DNA of 64,000 bases from Blastococcus sp. TBT05-19 (GCF_003319095.1 NZ_QOHI01000001.1:1178001-1242000); one strand, 5' to 3'. Shown: positions 28,216 through 37,667, counted from the stretch's first letter. Notes: generated by a model not told the origin, from the sequence alone. Numbers and translations are program-made.

Positions 28216-30098
28216 TGGCCGGGCGAGGACGCATCCGGGCCGCCGACATCGCGCTGGTCCGCGAGCGCAGCAAGATCGACGAGATCGTCGGCGAGCACCT
28301 GCAGCTCAAGCGCGCGGGTGGCGGCAGCCTCAAGGGCCTGTGCCCGTTCCACGACGAGAAGTCCCCGTCGTTCCAGGTCACACCGAGTCGCGGGCTCTGG
28401 CACTGCTTCGGGTGCGGGATGGGTGGTGACGTCATCTCCTTCGTCCAGCAGATCGACCACCTGTCGTTCTCCGAGGCCGTCGAGCTGCTGGCCGGCCGGG
28501 CCAACATCGAGCTCAAGTACGAGGACGACGGGGGGCGCCCCACCGCCGGCCCCGACCGCGCCTCGGTCGGCCAGCGCGCCCGGCTGGTCGCCGCCAACAC
28601 CGCGGCCGCCGCGTTCTACGCCGAGCAGCTCACGACGCCGGAGGCGGCGCCCGCCCGCCAGTTCCTCGCCGACCGCGCGTTCGATCGGCAGGCGGCGCTG
28701 GACTTCGGCTGCGGCTACGCACCCGGCGGGTGGGACGCGCTCACCCGGCACCTGCGGGCCAAGGGCTTCACCCAGGCCGAGCTGGTCACCGGCGGGCTGG
28801 CGAAGGAGTCCTCCCGCGGCACGCTGATCGACCGGTTCCACCGCCGGCTGCTGTGGCCGATCCGCGACATCACCGGCGACGTCATCGGCTTCGGTGCACG
28901 CAAGCTGATGGACGACGACCCGGGCCCGAAGTACCTCAACACCCCGGAGACGCCGCTCTACAAGAAGAGCTCGGTGCTCTACGGCATCGACCGGGCCAAG
29001 CGCGACATCGCCAAGCGGCACCAGGCGGTCGTCGTCGAGGGCTACACCGACGTGATGGCCTGCCACCTGGCCGGCGTCACCACGGCGGTCGCCTCCTGCG
29101 GTACCGCGTTCGGCGCCGAGCACATCGGCGTGCTGCGCCGCCTGCTGATGGACCAGGACGAGTTCCGCGGTGAGGTGGTCTACACCTTCGACGGCGACGC
29201 GGCCGGACAGGCAGCGGCCATGAAGACCTTCGCCGAGGACCAGCGGTTCGTCGGGCAGACCTTCGTCGCCGTCGAGCAGGAGGGGCGCGACCCCTGCGAG
29301 CTGCGCCAGGAGCAGGGTGACGCCGCCGTCCGCGACCTCGTCGCCCGCCGCACCCCGCTGATCGCGTTCGTGCTGAGGACGACGCTGGCCGGCTACGACC
29401 TCGACACCGTCGAGGGCCGGGTCGCCGCGCTGGAGAAGACCGCGCCACTGGTCGCCCAGATCAAGGACCACGCGCTGCGCCCGGCGTACGCCCGCGAGCT
29501 GGCCGGGATGATCGGCAACACCGACGAGTCCGAGGTGCTCGAGCGGATGCGCCGGCTCAGCAACGACTCCGGCAGTGCGCCCTCCCGAGGTCGCCAGCGG
29601 GCTCCCCAGCGGACCCCGGACGACGCCGCCCTCGCCGTCGAGCGCGAGGCGGTGAAGGCGGCGCTGCAGGTGCCGGAGTACGCGGGCCCGGCGTTCGACG
29701 CGGTTCCGTCGACCGCCTACACCGACCCCGACTACGCCGCCGTCGCGGCGGCGATCGCGGAGGCCGGCGGTGCGGCCGGCACGGCGGTCACCGGGCCGGC
29801 CTGGCTGGACGAGGTGGCCGAGCACTGCGGGCGCGAGAGCGCCCGCGCGATGCTCACCGCGCTTGCCGTGGAGCCGCTACGGGCGGTGGGCACGGGGGAC
29901 GCCGGCTACGTGAACGCCGTCGTCGCCCGGCTGCAGGAGATGGCGACCGTCCGCGAGATCACCGCGCTCAAGGGCCGGCTGCAGCGCATGAACCCCGTCG
30001 AGGCGGCTGACGACTACATGAAGGCGTTCAAGCAGCTGATGGACCTGGAGCAGCTCGCGATCTCGCTGCGCAAGCGCGCGGTCGGGGGGCTGGGATGA
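28215..30098 (+). CDS. dnaG: DNA primase
   Basis: A 627-residue primase that synthesises RNA primers for DNA replication. The N-terminal CHC2 zinc finger reads CPFHDEKSP ... WHCFGCGMGGD (about residues 41-70). The TOPRIM catalytic core has VVVEGYTDVMACHLAG and YTFDGDAAGQAAAMK (acidic metal ligands). The C-terminal region (after about residue 440) is the DnaB-interaction domain and includes a proline-rich linker. ATG 28215 overlaps the upstream stop and the gene overlaps the next by ATGA. Length and domain order are normal. Confidence 0.97.
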   Translation: MAGRGRIRAADIALVRERSKIDEIVGEHLQLKRAGGGSLKGLCPFHDEKSPSFQVTPSRGLWHCFGCGMGGDVISFVQQIDHLSFSEAVELLAGRANIELKYEDDGGRPTAGPDRASVGQRARLVAANTAAAAFYAEQLTTPEAAPARQFLADRAFDRQAALDFGCGYAPGGWDALTRHLRAKGFTQAELVTGGLAKESSRGTLIDRFHRRLLWPIRDITGDVIGFGARKLMDDDPGPKYLNTPETPLYKKSSVLYGIDRAKRDIAKRHQAVVVEGYTDVMACHLAGVTTAVASCGTAFGAEHIGVLRRLLMDQDEFRGEVVYTFDGDAAGQAAAMKTFAEDQRFVGQTFVAVEQEGRDPCELRQEQGDAAVRDLVARRTPLIAFVLRTTLAGYDLDTVEGRVAALEKTAPLVAQIKDHALRPAYARELAGMIGNTDESEVLERMRRLSNDSGSAPSRGRQRAPQRTPDDAALAVEREAVKAALQVPEYAGPAFDAVPSTAYTDPDYAAVAAAIAEAGGAAGTAVTGPAWLDEVAEHCGRESARAMLTALAVEPLRAVGTGDAGYVNAVVARLQEMATVREITALKGRLQRMNPVEAADDYMKAFKQLMDLEQLAISLRKRAVGGLG

Positions 30099-30643
30099 GC
30101 CTGCTCGCAGCGGTGCGCCGGCGGTTCGCCGGTCCGCCGGAGCCGGTGCGGGCCGCGCTCGCCGATCCGGAGGAGCGCGTGCTCGCCTGGGGGCCGCTGG
30201 TGCGCGACGGCGGCTGGCTGGTGGCCACCTCACGGGGGCTCCGGTCCGTCGGCGCGGCCGACGACCTGCTGCCCTGGCACCTCGTGGGATCCGCCCGCTG
30301 GGCCGGCACGAACGACGGCGGGGGCAGCTTCAAGGTCACCGCGCTGACCGAGGTGGAGCCGGGCGTCCAGGCCCGCGAGCCCGCCGTCCGCTACGTGCTG
30401 AGCGACGCCGGCGACCTGCCGGCCGTGGTGCGCAAGCGGGTGGACCAGACCGTCGTCACCAGCCGGCGCAGCCCGCTGCCCGGCCGCGGAGGGGTGCTGC
30501 TGGTGGCCCGCCGGGTGCCCGGCCAGGCCGAGCGGGAGTGGACCGTCGTCTTCGACGAGGACGCCGACCGGCACGACCCGGTGGCGCGGGAGGCGGCCCA
30601 GGAGAAGCTCAGCGAGGCGCTGGCCGCCGAGCAGCCGACCTGA
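30095..30643 (+). CDS. conserved actinobacterial hypothetical protein downstream of dnaG
   Basis: A 182-residue protein coupled to dnaG by ATGA. It begins with a basic helix (MSLLAAVRRRFAGPPEPVRA), then ERVLAWGPLVRDGGWLVATSRGLRSV, LLPWHLVGSARWAG, and a C-terminal strand/helix segment ending EAAQEKLSEALAA. The pattern of short beta strands with conserved Trp looks like a PH-like domain and is common in actinobacteria. No motif points to a reaction. It probably travels with dnaG by operon structure rather than function. Confidence 0.8.
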   Translation: MSLLAAVRRRFAGPPEPVRAALADPEERVLAWGPLVRDGGWLVATSRGLRSVGAADDLLPWHLVGSARWAGTNDGGGSFKVTALTEVEPGVQAREPAVRYVLSDAGDLPAVVRKRVDQTVVTSRRSPLPGRGGVLLVARRVPGQAEREWTVVFDEDADRHDPVAREAAQEKLSEALAAEQPT

Positions 30644-30655
30644 TCGGTCCGCGCG

Positions 30656-30865
30656 TCAGCGCGGCGGCTCGCCACCCATGCGGGCCTTGAGCGCGGAGAC
30701 GGCGTCGTCGGCGCGGGCCTGCGCCATGCCGGCGATGCTCTGCAGGCGCGGGTCGTCCTTCGCCTGCTCCCAGCCGCGACGAATCTGCTCGTACCGCTCG
30801 TGCCCGGCCTTGGAGCCGAGGACGTAGCCAGCACCGAATCCGGCGAGGAACGACAGCTTGGCCAT
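30656..30865 (-). CDS. small YtxH-like protein
   Basis: A 69-residue protein, MAKLSFLAGFGAGYVLGSKAG..., whose Gly-rich hydrophobic start (residues 3-20) looks like a YtxH-type membrane segment, followed by a charged amphipathic helix (HERYEQIRRGWEQAKDDPRLQ). AGGAGG is placed 4-9 nt before the ATG. Convergent with the dnaG operon. Such proteins are usually small, membrane-associated and stress-linked; function here is not shown. Confidence 0.8.
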   Translation of the reverse strand: MAKLSFLAGFGAGYVLGSKAGHERYEQIRRGWEQAKDDPRLQSIAGMAQARADDAVSALKARMGGEPPR

Positions 30866-31004
30866 GGGGGTCCTCCTGGGTGGACGTGCGGTGAACGACG
30901 ATCACGCTACCTGTGGCGCACAACGCTTCGCGGCCGGTGAGCCCTCCGCGAAGCCGTCCGGGGCCTGGGGTACTCTCGTCGGGCCAGCGGGTCGCACCCG
31001 CTGA

Positions 31005-31077
31005 TCCCCCGTAGCTCAATTGGCAGAGCATGCGACTGTTAATCGCAGGGTTATTGGTTCGAGTCCAATCGGGGGAG
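31005..31077 (+). tRNA. tRNA-Asn (GTT)
   Basis: A 73-nt cloverleaf: acceptor TCCCCCG/CGGGGGA, D arm GCTC...GAGC, anticodon stem TGCGA/TCGCA around loop CTGTTAA (anticodon GTT, asparagine), T arm ATTGG TTCGAGT CCAAT, discriminator G. CCA is not encoded. A TACTCT hexamer about 30 nt upstream may be the -10. The hairpin that follows is its terminator. Confidence 0.96.
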
Positions 31078-31083
31078 CCCTCC

Positions 31084-31115
31084 AAGGCCCTTGACCGGCA
31101 GCGGTCAGGGGCCTT
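31084..31115 (+). terminator. terminator after tRNA-Asn
   Basis: Arms AAGGCCCTTGACC (31084-31096) and GGTCAGGGGCCTT (31103-31115) pair with one G-T wobble around GGCAGC, starting 7 nt after the tRNA. A short T-rich TTCGTCG follows. Confidence 0.8.
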
Positions 31116-31151
31116 CGTCGTCCCCGGGTCGGGCGCTGTGCGGAGGTGCGG

Positions 31152-31964
31152 GTGGACGAGGCGAGCGAGGACCGGCTGTGGGCCGCGCTCCGGGACGGCC
31201 GCCGCGACGACGTCGTCGAGGTGCTGCTGGCCATGGCGCCGCGGGACCGGAAGCGGCTCCGACCGGCTGTCCACCGTCACGAGGACCTGGTGATGGCCGA
31301 GCCCATCGGTGCGCGTTCTCCTGACGGCTCCTGGCTGGGTGAGCTGCGGCCCTGGCACCAGTCCGCCGCGATCGCCGCCCTGCTCGGCTGCTCCACCGTC
31401 GAGCAGGCGGTCAGGTACGCACCGCTCGACCCGCCCGACAGCGTCGACCTGCCCAAGGCGTTCTTCCCCGACCGGCTCGACGCCTTCGTGCGGGAGTGGT
31501 CCGCGCGGTACCTGCGGAACCCCAAGGCGTGGGACCGGATCCGCGGCCTGGAGGCGATGTTCGACTGGGCGGCGGAGGGGCTGATCCCGCCACCGACGGA
31601 GGACGGGGCGGTTCTCCTGCTCATCACGGCAGTACCGAAGGCCTACGACGGGCACGACCTGCTGCGCTACCTCGAAGCGAGGCCGGTGCTGATCGACGTC
31701 ACCCTCCGGCGGATCTTCGACGTCGACGGCATCAAGGGGGCCTCGCTCGCCCAGCGGGACCAGATGTGGCAGCCGGGTCACCGGATGGACGACGTCGTCA
31801 TCCCCGAGCTGATCCGGCGCGGGCACTGGACGGTCGAGTTCGTGGAGGACGGGATCGCCCGGGCGCTGGCCCGCGGGCAGACGCCCTACCTCGAGCGCTG
31901 GTTCCGCGGCCTCGCCGTCAACGTCGCCCCGCTGCGCGATCGAGCGGCCCCGCCCGGCCCGTGA
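31152..31964 (+). CDS. unknown protein, possible truncated DUF6493-like
   Basis: A 270-residue soluble protein. GTG 31152 is preferred over GTG 31146 because GGAGG (31142-31146) then has a 5-nt spacer. The N-terminus (LWAALRDGRRDDVVEVLLAMAPRDRKRL in parts) and helical repeats with AIAALLGCSTVEQAVRY recall the start of DUF6493/WGR-SWIM-associated helical proteins, which are much longer; the present protein would be only their N-terminal third. This likeness is weak and recalled from memory. Codon use is normal for the genome. It lies directly behind tRNA-Asn. Confidence 0.7.
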   Translation: MDEASEDRLWAALRDGRRDDVVEVLLAMAPRDRKRLRPAVHRHEDLVMAEPIGARSPDGSWLGELRPWHQSAAIAALLGCSTVEQAVRYAPLDPPDSVDLPKAFFPDRLDAFVREWSARYLRNPKAWDRIRGLEAMFDWAAEGLIPPPTEDGAVLLLITAVPKAYDGHDLLRYLEARPVLIDVTLRRIFDVDGIKGASLAQRDQMWQPGHRMDDVVIPELIRRGHWTVEFVEDGIARALARGQTPYLERWFRGLAVNVAPLRDRAAPPGP

Positions 31965-32043
31965 CGCCCGACGGGCGATCCTCACAGCGAACCCCCAGCC
32001 GGCTCGCGGCACGGCCCCAGGGACGCCGGGCAGCGTGGCGTCC

Positions 32044-32604
32044 ATGCAGAGCGGCGGCACCCTGATCCGCCCCGGCGGCCCGGTCCTCGTCGTGATCGGT
32101 GGTCTGCCCGGCAGCGGGAAGACCACGCTGCTGCGCCGGATCCTCGGCGAGGGCGTGCCCGGTGTGGTCGGGCTGGACTCCGAGCAGGTGACCGAGCGCG
32201 TGCGCCGGGCCGGCGGCTCCATCCCCTACGGATTGCTCCGGCCCCTCGTGCACGGCTGGCACCGGTGGCGGGTGCTGCGCGCCGTCGGCGGGTCCGCGCC
32301 GGTCGTGCTCCTCACCGACCCGTGGACCCGGCCGGCCTGGCGGGCGGTGGTGCTGGCTGCCGCCCGCGGCGCGGGCCGGTCGGTGGAGGTCGTGCTGCTG
32401 GACGCGGCCCCCGGAACCGCCCGGGCCGGTCAGCTCGCCCGCGACCGGACGATCTCCGCCCGTGCGTTCGACCGGCACGTCGCGCGGTGGCAGCGACTCC
32501 TCGCGTCGCAGCGCGACGCCGTCGTCCTCGACCGCGCGGCGGCCGACCGGCTGTCGCTCGGCGACCTCGTGCCGTGCCCCGTCAGTGCCCCAGGGGCCCG
32601 GTGA
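32044..32604 (+). CDS. AAA-type P-loop kinase
   Basis: A 186-residue protein with an early Walker A (VIGGLPGSGKTTLLRR, about residues 16-31) and no other strong domain. The layout (Walker A, then VVGLDSEQVTERVR, and a C-terminal RQ-type segment DRTISARAFDRHVARWQRLL) matches small predicted kinases of the AAA_33/zeta-toxin-like superfamily that phosphorylate small molecules or nucleotides. Substrate unknown. ATG 32044 or the in-frame GTG 32035 may be the start; neither has a clear SD. Its 3' end overlaps the convergent ATPase gene by 23 nt. Confidence 0.8.
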   Translation: MQSGGTLIRPGGPVLVVIGGLPGSGKTTLLRRILGEGVPGVVGLDSEQVTERVRRAGGSIPYGLLRPLVHGWHRWRVLRAVGGSAPVVLLTDPWTRPAWRAVVLAAARGAGRSVEVVLLDAAPGTARAGQLARDRTISARAFDRHVARWQRLLASQRDAVVLDRAAADRLSLGDLVPCPVSAPGAR

Positions 32605-35098
32605 GCCGAGCGAGCCCCAGCGCACGGTCGAGCACGCGGAACCGGTAGGCCGCCGTGAGCAGCGCGAACCAGACCAGGAGAGCCGGCAGCACGGTCCGGA
32701 ACACCGGGTCGGCCGCATCGGTGAGGCCGAAGTACGTGGTGAACCACGGCACGAACAGCAGACCGGAGAACGCGACCACCAGCACCGCGACCAGCACCGC
32801 CGGGCGCCGATCACCGTCGGGGTCGGTCCAGGAGGCGAAGAACCGGTTCGGCGGCTTGAGGAACAGGATGAGCAGGAAGGCCGCGTAGGAGACGAACGTC
32901 GACAAGGCGGTCTGCGCGCCGATGGTGGCTGCGGCCTCGGCGAAACCGACGTCGTCGGAGGAGAGGCCGGTGAAGCGCTCGAAGGCGGGCAGGAAGCCGT
33001 CGGGCGGATCGGCGCTCGTCAGCCCCTCGAGCAGGGTCGTGTAGTGGAAGGCGTAGACCCCGACGCCCGCGGCCGCCGTCAGCACCGCGGCCGGCACGAC
33101 GAAGCGGCCGAGGCCGGCCAGCAGGTGCGGGTCAGGTGCGGTCGGCCTGGCCCAGGCGGTGAGGAACAGGGTCGGGACACCGACGGTGAGCAGGGTCAGC
33201 CCGACGTTGGCGGGGGAGTAGGGGAAGCCCAGGCCGAGCATCGTGACGGCCAGGATCACCAGTCCCTGGGTGGCGACGCGGGCGAGGAAGACCTGCATCG
33301 ACGTCGCGATGCCGTCGATGATGCGGCGCCCCTCGTGGCGGGCGGGTCGCAGCGCCGCCAGGGAGTCGTCGGTGAGCACGATGTCGGCGACGTCGCGGGC
33401 GACCGCGCTGCCGCTCTTCATCGCCACGCCGACGTGCGCCCGCTTCAGCGCGCGGGCGTCGTTGACGCCGTCGCCGATCATCGCGACGTAGCCGCCCTGC
33501 CTGCGCAGGGCGTCGACGAGGCGCTCCTTCTGCTCCGGCGCGATCCGGCCGAAGACGGTGGAGCGGGCGACCACGCGGTCGAAGTCCGCGTCGGAGAGGG
33601 CAGCGAGCTCCGGGCCGCTCACGGGCTCGCCGGCGTCGAGGCCGGCCTGCCGGGCCAGCGCGGCGACGGTCCGGGGATCGTCACCCGAGACCACCTTGAG
33701 GGCCACGCCGTCCCGGGCGAAGCCGGCGAGCGTCTCCGGGACGTCGGGACGCAGCTCGTCGGCGAGCGCCACCACGGCGATCGGTTCGAGGCGGGGGAGC
33801 GTCGGTCGGCCGTCGGGGTCGCGCAGCGGTGCGTCCGGCTCGGCGCGGGCGAGGACCAGCACGCGGAGCCCGCGCGCGGTGCGGGCCCCGACGACGTCGT
33901 CGACCGGATCCCCGGACAGGTGCGGGGCGAGCCGGTCGGGTGCGCCGAGGACGTGCACACCCTCGCCGGTGCGCAGCGCGCTCCAGCGCAGCGAGGAGGA
34001 GAACGGGATCTCCTCGCTCACCGGCAGGGCCGTCCCGGGAAGGGCGGCGAGTGCGCTGGTGGTCAGGTTCGGTGCAGCGGTGCTGCGGGCCACCGTGCCG
34101 GCCAGCAGCTCCACGGTCGCCCGGTCGCGGCCGCCGAGCGGGTGAACCTCGGCCACCGTCAGCCGGCCGGTGGTGAGGGTGCCGGTCTTGTCGGTGCAGA
34201 CGACGTCGACGTTGCTCACCGACTCGACCGCGTTCACCTGCTGCACCAGGGCACCTCGACCACTGCTCTTCGCGGCCCCGACCGTGTAGGCGAGCGCGAC
34301 GAGGAAGAACAGGCCGTAGGGCACGAGGCCGGAGAGCACCGCCGTGGTCTGCACGACCCGTACGAGGGTGAACCCCTCCAGCGCGGCCTGGAACAGGATG
34401 GTCGCGCTCATCAGGGCGACCAGGAGCATGACGAGCCGCACGACGAACTCGATGCGGTGCTGCAGCGGGGTCTGGTCGGTGCTCGACTCGCGGGCGTCCG
34501 CGGTCAGCCGACCGGCGTAGGCCGCCGCTCCGACGTCCCGGGCGAGCTGATGGCCTTCTCCGCCGACGCAGAAGCTGCCCGACAGGAGGTCGTCGCCTGG
34601 GCGCTTCAGGAGCGCCTCGGACTCGCCGGTGAGGAGGGACTCGTCGACGTCCACCCGGCCGTCGAGCACGGGTCCGTCGACGACGATCTGGTCACCGGGT
34701 CGGACGTGCACGACGTCGCCGCGGACCAGCTCCTCCGGTGCGACCTCGACGTCGCGGCCCTCGCGCACGGTCGTCACCCGGCTGCGGCCCAGCAGTTGGA
34801 GGCGGTCGAGCTTGCGCTTTGCCCTGATCTCCTGGACGGCGCTGATGGCGGCGTTGACCAGACCGAGCCCCACGCTGGTTAACGCGTCGCTGTAACGGCC
34901 CAGCGCCAGGAGCGCGGCGCCGATGACGAACAGGATGATGTTGAAGAACGAGAAGACGTTCGTCCGCAGGATCTGGGTGTAGCTGCGGGACGACGCGTCG
35001 ACGGCGTCGTTCCCCTCGCCGCGCCGGCGCCGTGCCCGGGCCTCCTCGTGGGAGAGCCCGGACCGGATGTCGGGGACCGCGTCGGTCTCGAGGTCCAT
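32582..35098 (-). CDS. cation-transporting P-type ATPase
   Basis: An 838-residue membrane pump. Cytoplasmic N-terminus with GLSHEEARARRRRGEGN, actuator TGES (LLTGESEALL), phosphorylation site DKTGTLTTG near residue 302, hinge GDGVNDARALKRAHVGVAMKSG near 542, and about ten membrane segments including a long C-terminal set. No N-terminal heavy-metal-binding domain and no CPC motif, so it is not a copper/cadmium type. The overall pattern is of Ca/Mg/Mn-type pumps, perhaps like mycobacterial CtpE; the ion is not certain. Start ATG 35098 chosen for the usual N-terminus. Confidence 0.9.
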   Translation of the reverse strand: MDLETDAVPDIRSGLSHEEARARRRRGEGNDAVDASSRSYTQILRTNVFSFFNIILFVIGAALLALGRYSDALTSVGLGLVNAAISAVQEIRAKRKLDRLQLLGRSRVTTVREGRDVEVAPEELVRGDVVHVRPGDQIVVDGPVLDGRVDVDESLLTGESEALLKRPGDDLLSGSFCVGGEGHQLARDVGAAAYAGRLTADARESSTDQTPLQHRIEFVVRLVMLLVALMSATILFQAALEGFTLVRVVQTTAVLSGLVPYGLFFLVALAYTVGAAKSSGRGALVQQVNAVESVSNVDVVCTDKTGTLTTGRLTVAEVHPLGGRDRATVELLAGTVARSTAAPNLTTSALAALPGTALPVSEEIPFSSSLRWSALRTGEGVHVLGAPDRLAPHLSGDPVDDVVGARTARGLRVLVLARAEPDAPLRDPDGRPTLPRLEPIAVVALADELRPDVPETLAGFARDGVALKVVSGDDPRTVAALARQAGLDAGEPVSGPELAALSDADFDRVVARSTVFGRIAPEQKERLVDALRRQGGYVAMIGDGVNDARALKRAHVGVAMKSGSAVARDVADIVLTDDSLAALRPARHEGRRIIDGIATSMQVFLARVATQGLVILAVTMLGLGFPYSPANVGLTLLTVGVPTLFLTAWARPTAPDPHLLAGLGRFVVPAAVLTAAAGVGVYAFHYTTLLEGLTSADPPDGFLPAFERFTGLSSDDVGFAEAAATIGAQTALSTFVSYAAFLLILFLKPPNRFFASWTDPDGDRRPAVLVAVLVVAFSGLLFVPWFTTYFGLTDAADPVFRTVLPALLVWFALLTAAYRFRVLDRALGLARLTGPLGH

Positions 35099-35168
35099 GG
35101 CGGGGGAGTGCCCACACCGCGGTCGTCGTAGGCGCGGGGCCCGGGGCGGCTGCGCGGGGCCGGCACGG

Positions 35169-35204
35169 CTCGGGGCCCGGCCGGAGATCCGACCGGGCCC
35201 CGAG
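35169..35204 (-). terminator. terminator after fmdA
   Basis: Perfect 12-bp arms CTCGGGGCCCGG (35169-35180) and CCGGGCCCCGAG (35193-35204). On the minus strand it begins 11 nt after the amidase stop. No U-tract. Confidence 0.75.
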
Positions 35205-35214
35205 ATCCCGCTGA

Positions 35215-36240
35215 TCAGCGCTGGGCGAGGTAGGCCGCGCCGGTCCGCCGAAGCCGGTCGTGCACGCCGTCGTTCACCGTGACGCCCTCGCGGCCGAGGT
35301 AGGCCTTGGCCAGCTTGGCGACCATCGTGTAGTTCGTGTCCACGACGTTGGCCACCGGCGCGAGCCCGGCCTGGCTCACCAGCTGGTAGGCGTCCAGGGT
35401 GTCCCAGCCGGTGAGCTCGGCCGCCCAGGTGACCAGGTCGTGCTGGCTCACCCGGTAGGCGTCCTCCAGCGGCTTGGTGGAGCCGGTCGACATGAGGAAG
35501 TCGTCGGTCTCCAGCCGGGGCCACGCGTTGCCGCCACCCTTGATCAGGTCGACGACGACGACGGTGCGCATCGCCGCCTCGACCGCGGTGCCGCACACCT
35601 CGCCCTCGCCCTGCCGGCAGTGCCCGTCACCGATGGCCAGCTGCCCGCCCGCGACGTTGACGCCGAAGTACGCAGTCGTGCCCGCACGCAGCTCCGGGGT
35701 GTCCATGTTCCCGCCGTGCGCGCCGGGCGTGATGGTCGCGAACACCTCCCTGCCCGCCGGTGCGACGCCGACCGTGCCGTGCATCGGGTCCAGCGGCAGC
35801 TCCACCTCGGGGCCGCCGCGGCGCGGCCGGAACAGGCAGGTGCCCCGCTCGCGGTCGACCTCGTAGACCCACACGACCTCGTCGAGCGGGTCGTGCAGCA
35901 TCGCCGTGGTGTGCGTCGCGGTGAGCGCCCCGAAGTGCGGGAACGTCGTCGACACCGCCCAGTCGCGGGCCGGTGCGATCTCCACGAAGTGCACCGCGAG
36001 CGTGTCGCCGGGCTCGGCACCCTCGACGTGGATCGGCCCGGTGACCGGGTTGAGCTGCGAGAAGTCGCAGACCGCGCTCGGCAGGTCCTCGGCCTTGGTC
36101 ACCCGGCCGCCGAAGCAGTCCTCGGTGGTGAGCTCGACGACGGTGCCGGGCTGCACCCGGACCAGCGGCTCGGGTGCGCCGCCGAAGGTGTAGCGGTACT
36201 GCTCGGGGGTGGGGGAGAGCTGGACGACCTCCAGGCTCAC
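35215..36240 (-). CDS. fmdA: acetamidase/formamidase family amidohydrolase
   Basis: A 341-residue cytoplasmic enzyme hydrolysing short aliphatic amides to acid and ammonia. Family motifs are FGGRVTKAEDLPSAVCDFS, NPVTGPIHVEGAEPGDTLAVHF (in parts), MHGTVGVAP, HGGNMDTPEL and AIGDGHCRQGEGEVCGTAVE (in parts), with His/Asp residues of the metal-type centre. GTG start overlaps the permease stop (GTGA at 36237-36240), so the two form an operon. The combination with a permease, a cytosolic binding protein and MarR suggests inducible amide catabolism. Confidence 0.9.
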   Translation of the reverse strand: MSLEVVQLSPTPEQYRYTFGGAPEPLVRVQPGTVVELTTEDCFGGRVTKAEDLPSAVCDFSQLNPVTGPIHVEGAEPGDTLAVHFVEIAPARDWAVSTTFPHFGALTATHTTAMLHDPLDEVVWVYEVDRERGTCLFRPRRGGPEVELPLDPMHGTVGVAPAGREVFATITPGAHGGNMDTPELRAGTTAYFGVNVAGGQLAIGDGHCRQGEGEVCGTAVEAAMRTVVVVDLIKGGGNAWPRLETDDFLMSTGSTKPLEDAYRVSQHDLVTWAAELTGWDTLDAYQLVSQAGLAPVANVVDTNYTMVAKLAKAYLGREGVTVNDGVHDRLRRTGAAYLAQR

Positions 36241-37667
36241 AGCTTCTCCTCCGAGGTCAGCTCGGGCTTGCGGCCGGTGGCCAGCAGGACGACCAGCAGC
36301 ACGACGCCGATCGCGAACCACACGAAGCCGAGCTCCTGGGCCGCCACCTGCGCGTTGTAGACGACGTAGGCCAGGATCGCGAAGCCGACGACCGGCACGA
36401 CCAGGTGCAGCCACCAGTTCCGGCTGCGCTGACGGCCGATGTAGTGGACGACCACCGAGGCGTGCAGCAGCAGGAACGCCGACAGGGCGCCGAAGTTGAC
36501 CAGCGTCGAGAGCAGCGTGATGCCGTCGTCCCGGGTGCTCATGTAGATGCCGAGCACCAGCGAGATGACCGCCACCAGGAACGTGGCGTTGACCGGCACC
36601 CGCCGGGTCGGGTGGACAGCGGCCAGGAACGAGGGCAGCTGGCGGTCGCGGGCCATGGCGAAGAGCAGCCGCGAGGTGGCGGCCTGGGCGACCAGCGAGT
36701 TGGCGAAGCCCCACGCGATCGCGGTGGCGACGGCGGTGAGGGTGCCCAGCCAGGCCCCGCCGGCGACCTCGGCGGCGTCGTAGAAGGCGGTGCCGGCGGC
36801 GTCGCCCTCGGCGATGAGCGTGTCGGGGTTCGGCACGAGCAGGGCCGCGACCCAGGTCTGGACGACGAACAGCGTCCCGGCGAGCACCAGCGCGGCGATC
36901 ATCGACTTGCCGATGGAGCGGGCCGAGTCCCGGTTCTCCTCGGCGAGCGTGGAGATCGCGTCGAAGCCCAGGAAGCTCAGCACCGCGACCGAGACCGCGC
37001 CGAAGACCAGCTCCAGGGAGAAGGTGTCGCTGTTGTAGATGGGCGAGAAGTCCCAGCCGCGGCCCTCGCCCGAGGACAGCGCGATGACGCCGATGACGAG
37101 GAAGATCGCCAGCACGATCAGCTCGGCGACCAGCACGATCTTGTTGACCCGTGCGGTGAACTCGATGCCGAAGTAGTTGACCACCGTGTTCAGCACGACG
37201 AAGGCGACGACCCAGACCCAGACGGGGATGCTCGGCAGGATCGAGTTCATGGCGAACCCGGAGATCAGGTACAGCAGCCCGGGGATGAGCAGGTAGTCCA
37301 GCAGGACCATCCACCCGGCGATGAAGCCGACCGGCCGGCCGATGCCCCGCCCGGCGTAGGTGTAGACCGAGCCGGCCATCGGGAAGGCGCGCGACATCTG
37401 CGAGTAGGACGCGGCGGTGAAGGCCATGGCGATCCCGCCGACCACGTAGGCCAGGGCGACCATCCCGCCCGACGCCTGGAAGACGCCGCCGAAGATGCCG
37501 AACGGCGCGATCGGGACCATGAAGACCAGGCCGTAGATCAGCAGGTCGGTGAAGGTCAGGGAGCGCTTGAGCTCCTGCTTGTAGCCGAAGGACTCCACGC
37601 CTTGCTCGCTGGCGGCGGGCGTCACGCCGCCGAGCGCGGGGCCGGTGGTGGTGCGGGGTTCGCTCAT
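36237..37667 (-). CDS. APC-family amino acid/amide permease
   Basis: A 476-residue membrane protein with about 12 spans and the APC consensus FTDLLIYGLVFMVPIAPFGIFGG, AFPMAGSVYTYAGRGIGRPVGF (in parts), and SFLGFDAISTLAEENRDSARSIGKSM (in parts). ATG 37667 has GAGGAA 8 nt upstream. Such permeases import amino acids, amines or, by context here, amides for the coupled amidase. The upstream 83-bp region holds a 20-bp palindrome that may be its operator. Confidence 0.9.
   Translation of the reverse strand: MSEPRTTTGPALGGVTPAASEQGVESFGYKQELKRSLTFTDLLIYGLVFMVPIAPFGIFGGVFQASGGMVALAYVVGGIAMAFTAASYSQMSRAFPMAGSVYTYAGRGIGRPVGFIAGWMVLLDYLLIPGLLYLISGFAMNSILPSIPVWVWVVAFVVLNTVVNYFGIEFTARVNKIVLVAELIVLAIFLVIGVIALSSGEGRGWDFSPIYNSDTFSLELVFGAVSVAVLSFLGFDAISTLAEENRDSARSIGKSMIAALVLAGTLFVVQTWVAALLVPNPDTLIAEGDAAGTAFYDAAEVAGGAWLGTLTAVATAIAWGFANSLVAQAATSRLLFAMARDRQLPSFLAAVHPTRRVPVNATFLVAVISLVLGIYMSTRDDGITLLSTLVNFGALSAFLLLHASVVVHYIGRQRSRNWWLHLVVPVVGFAILAYVVYNAQVAAQELGFVWFAIGVVLLVVLLATGRKPELTSEEKL

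Noticed and set aside
30971-31293. Plus-strand 87-codon frame covering tRNA-Asn (31030-31293)
   Set aside because: It overlaps the tRNA and the following gene in another frame; it is a shadow.
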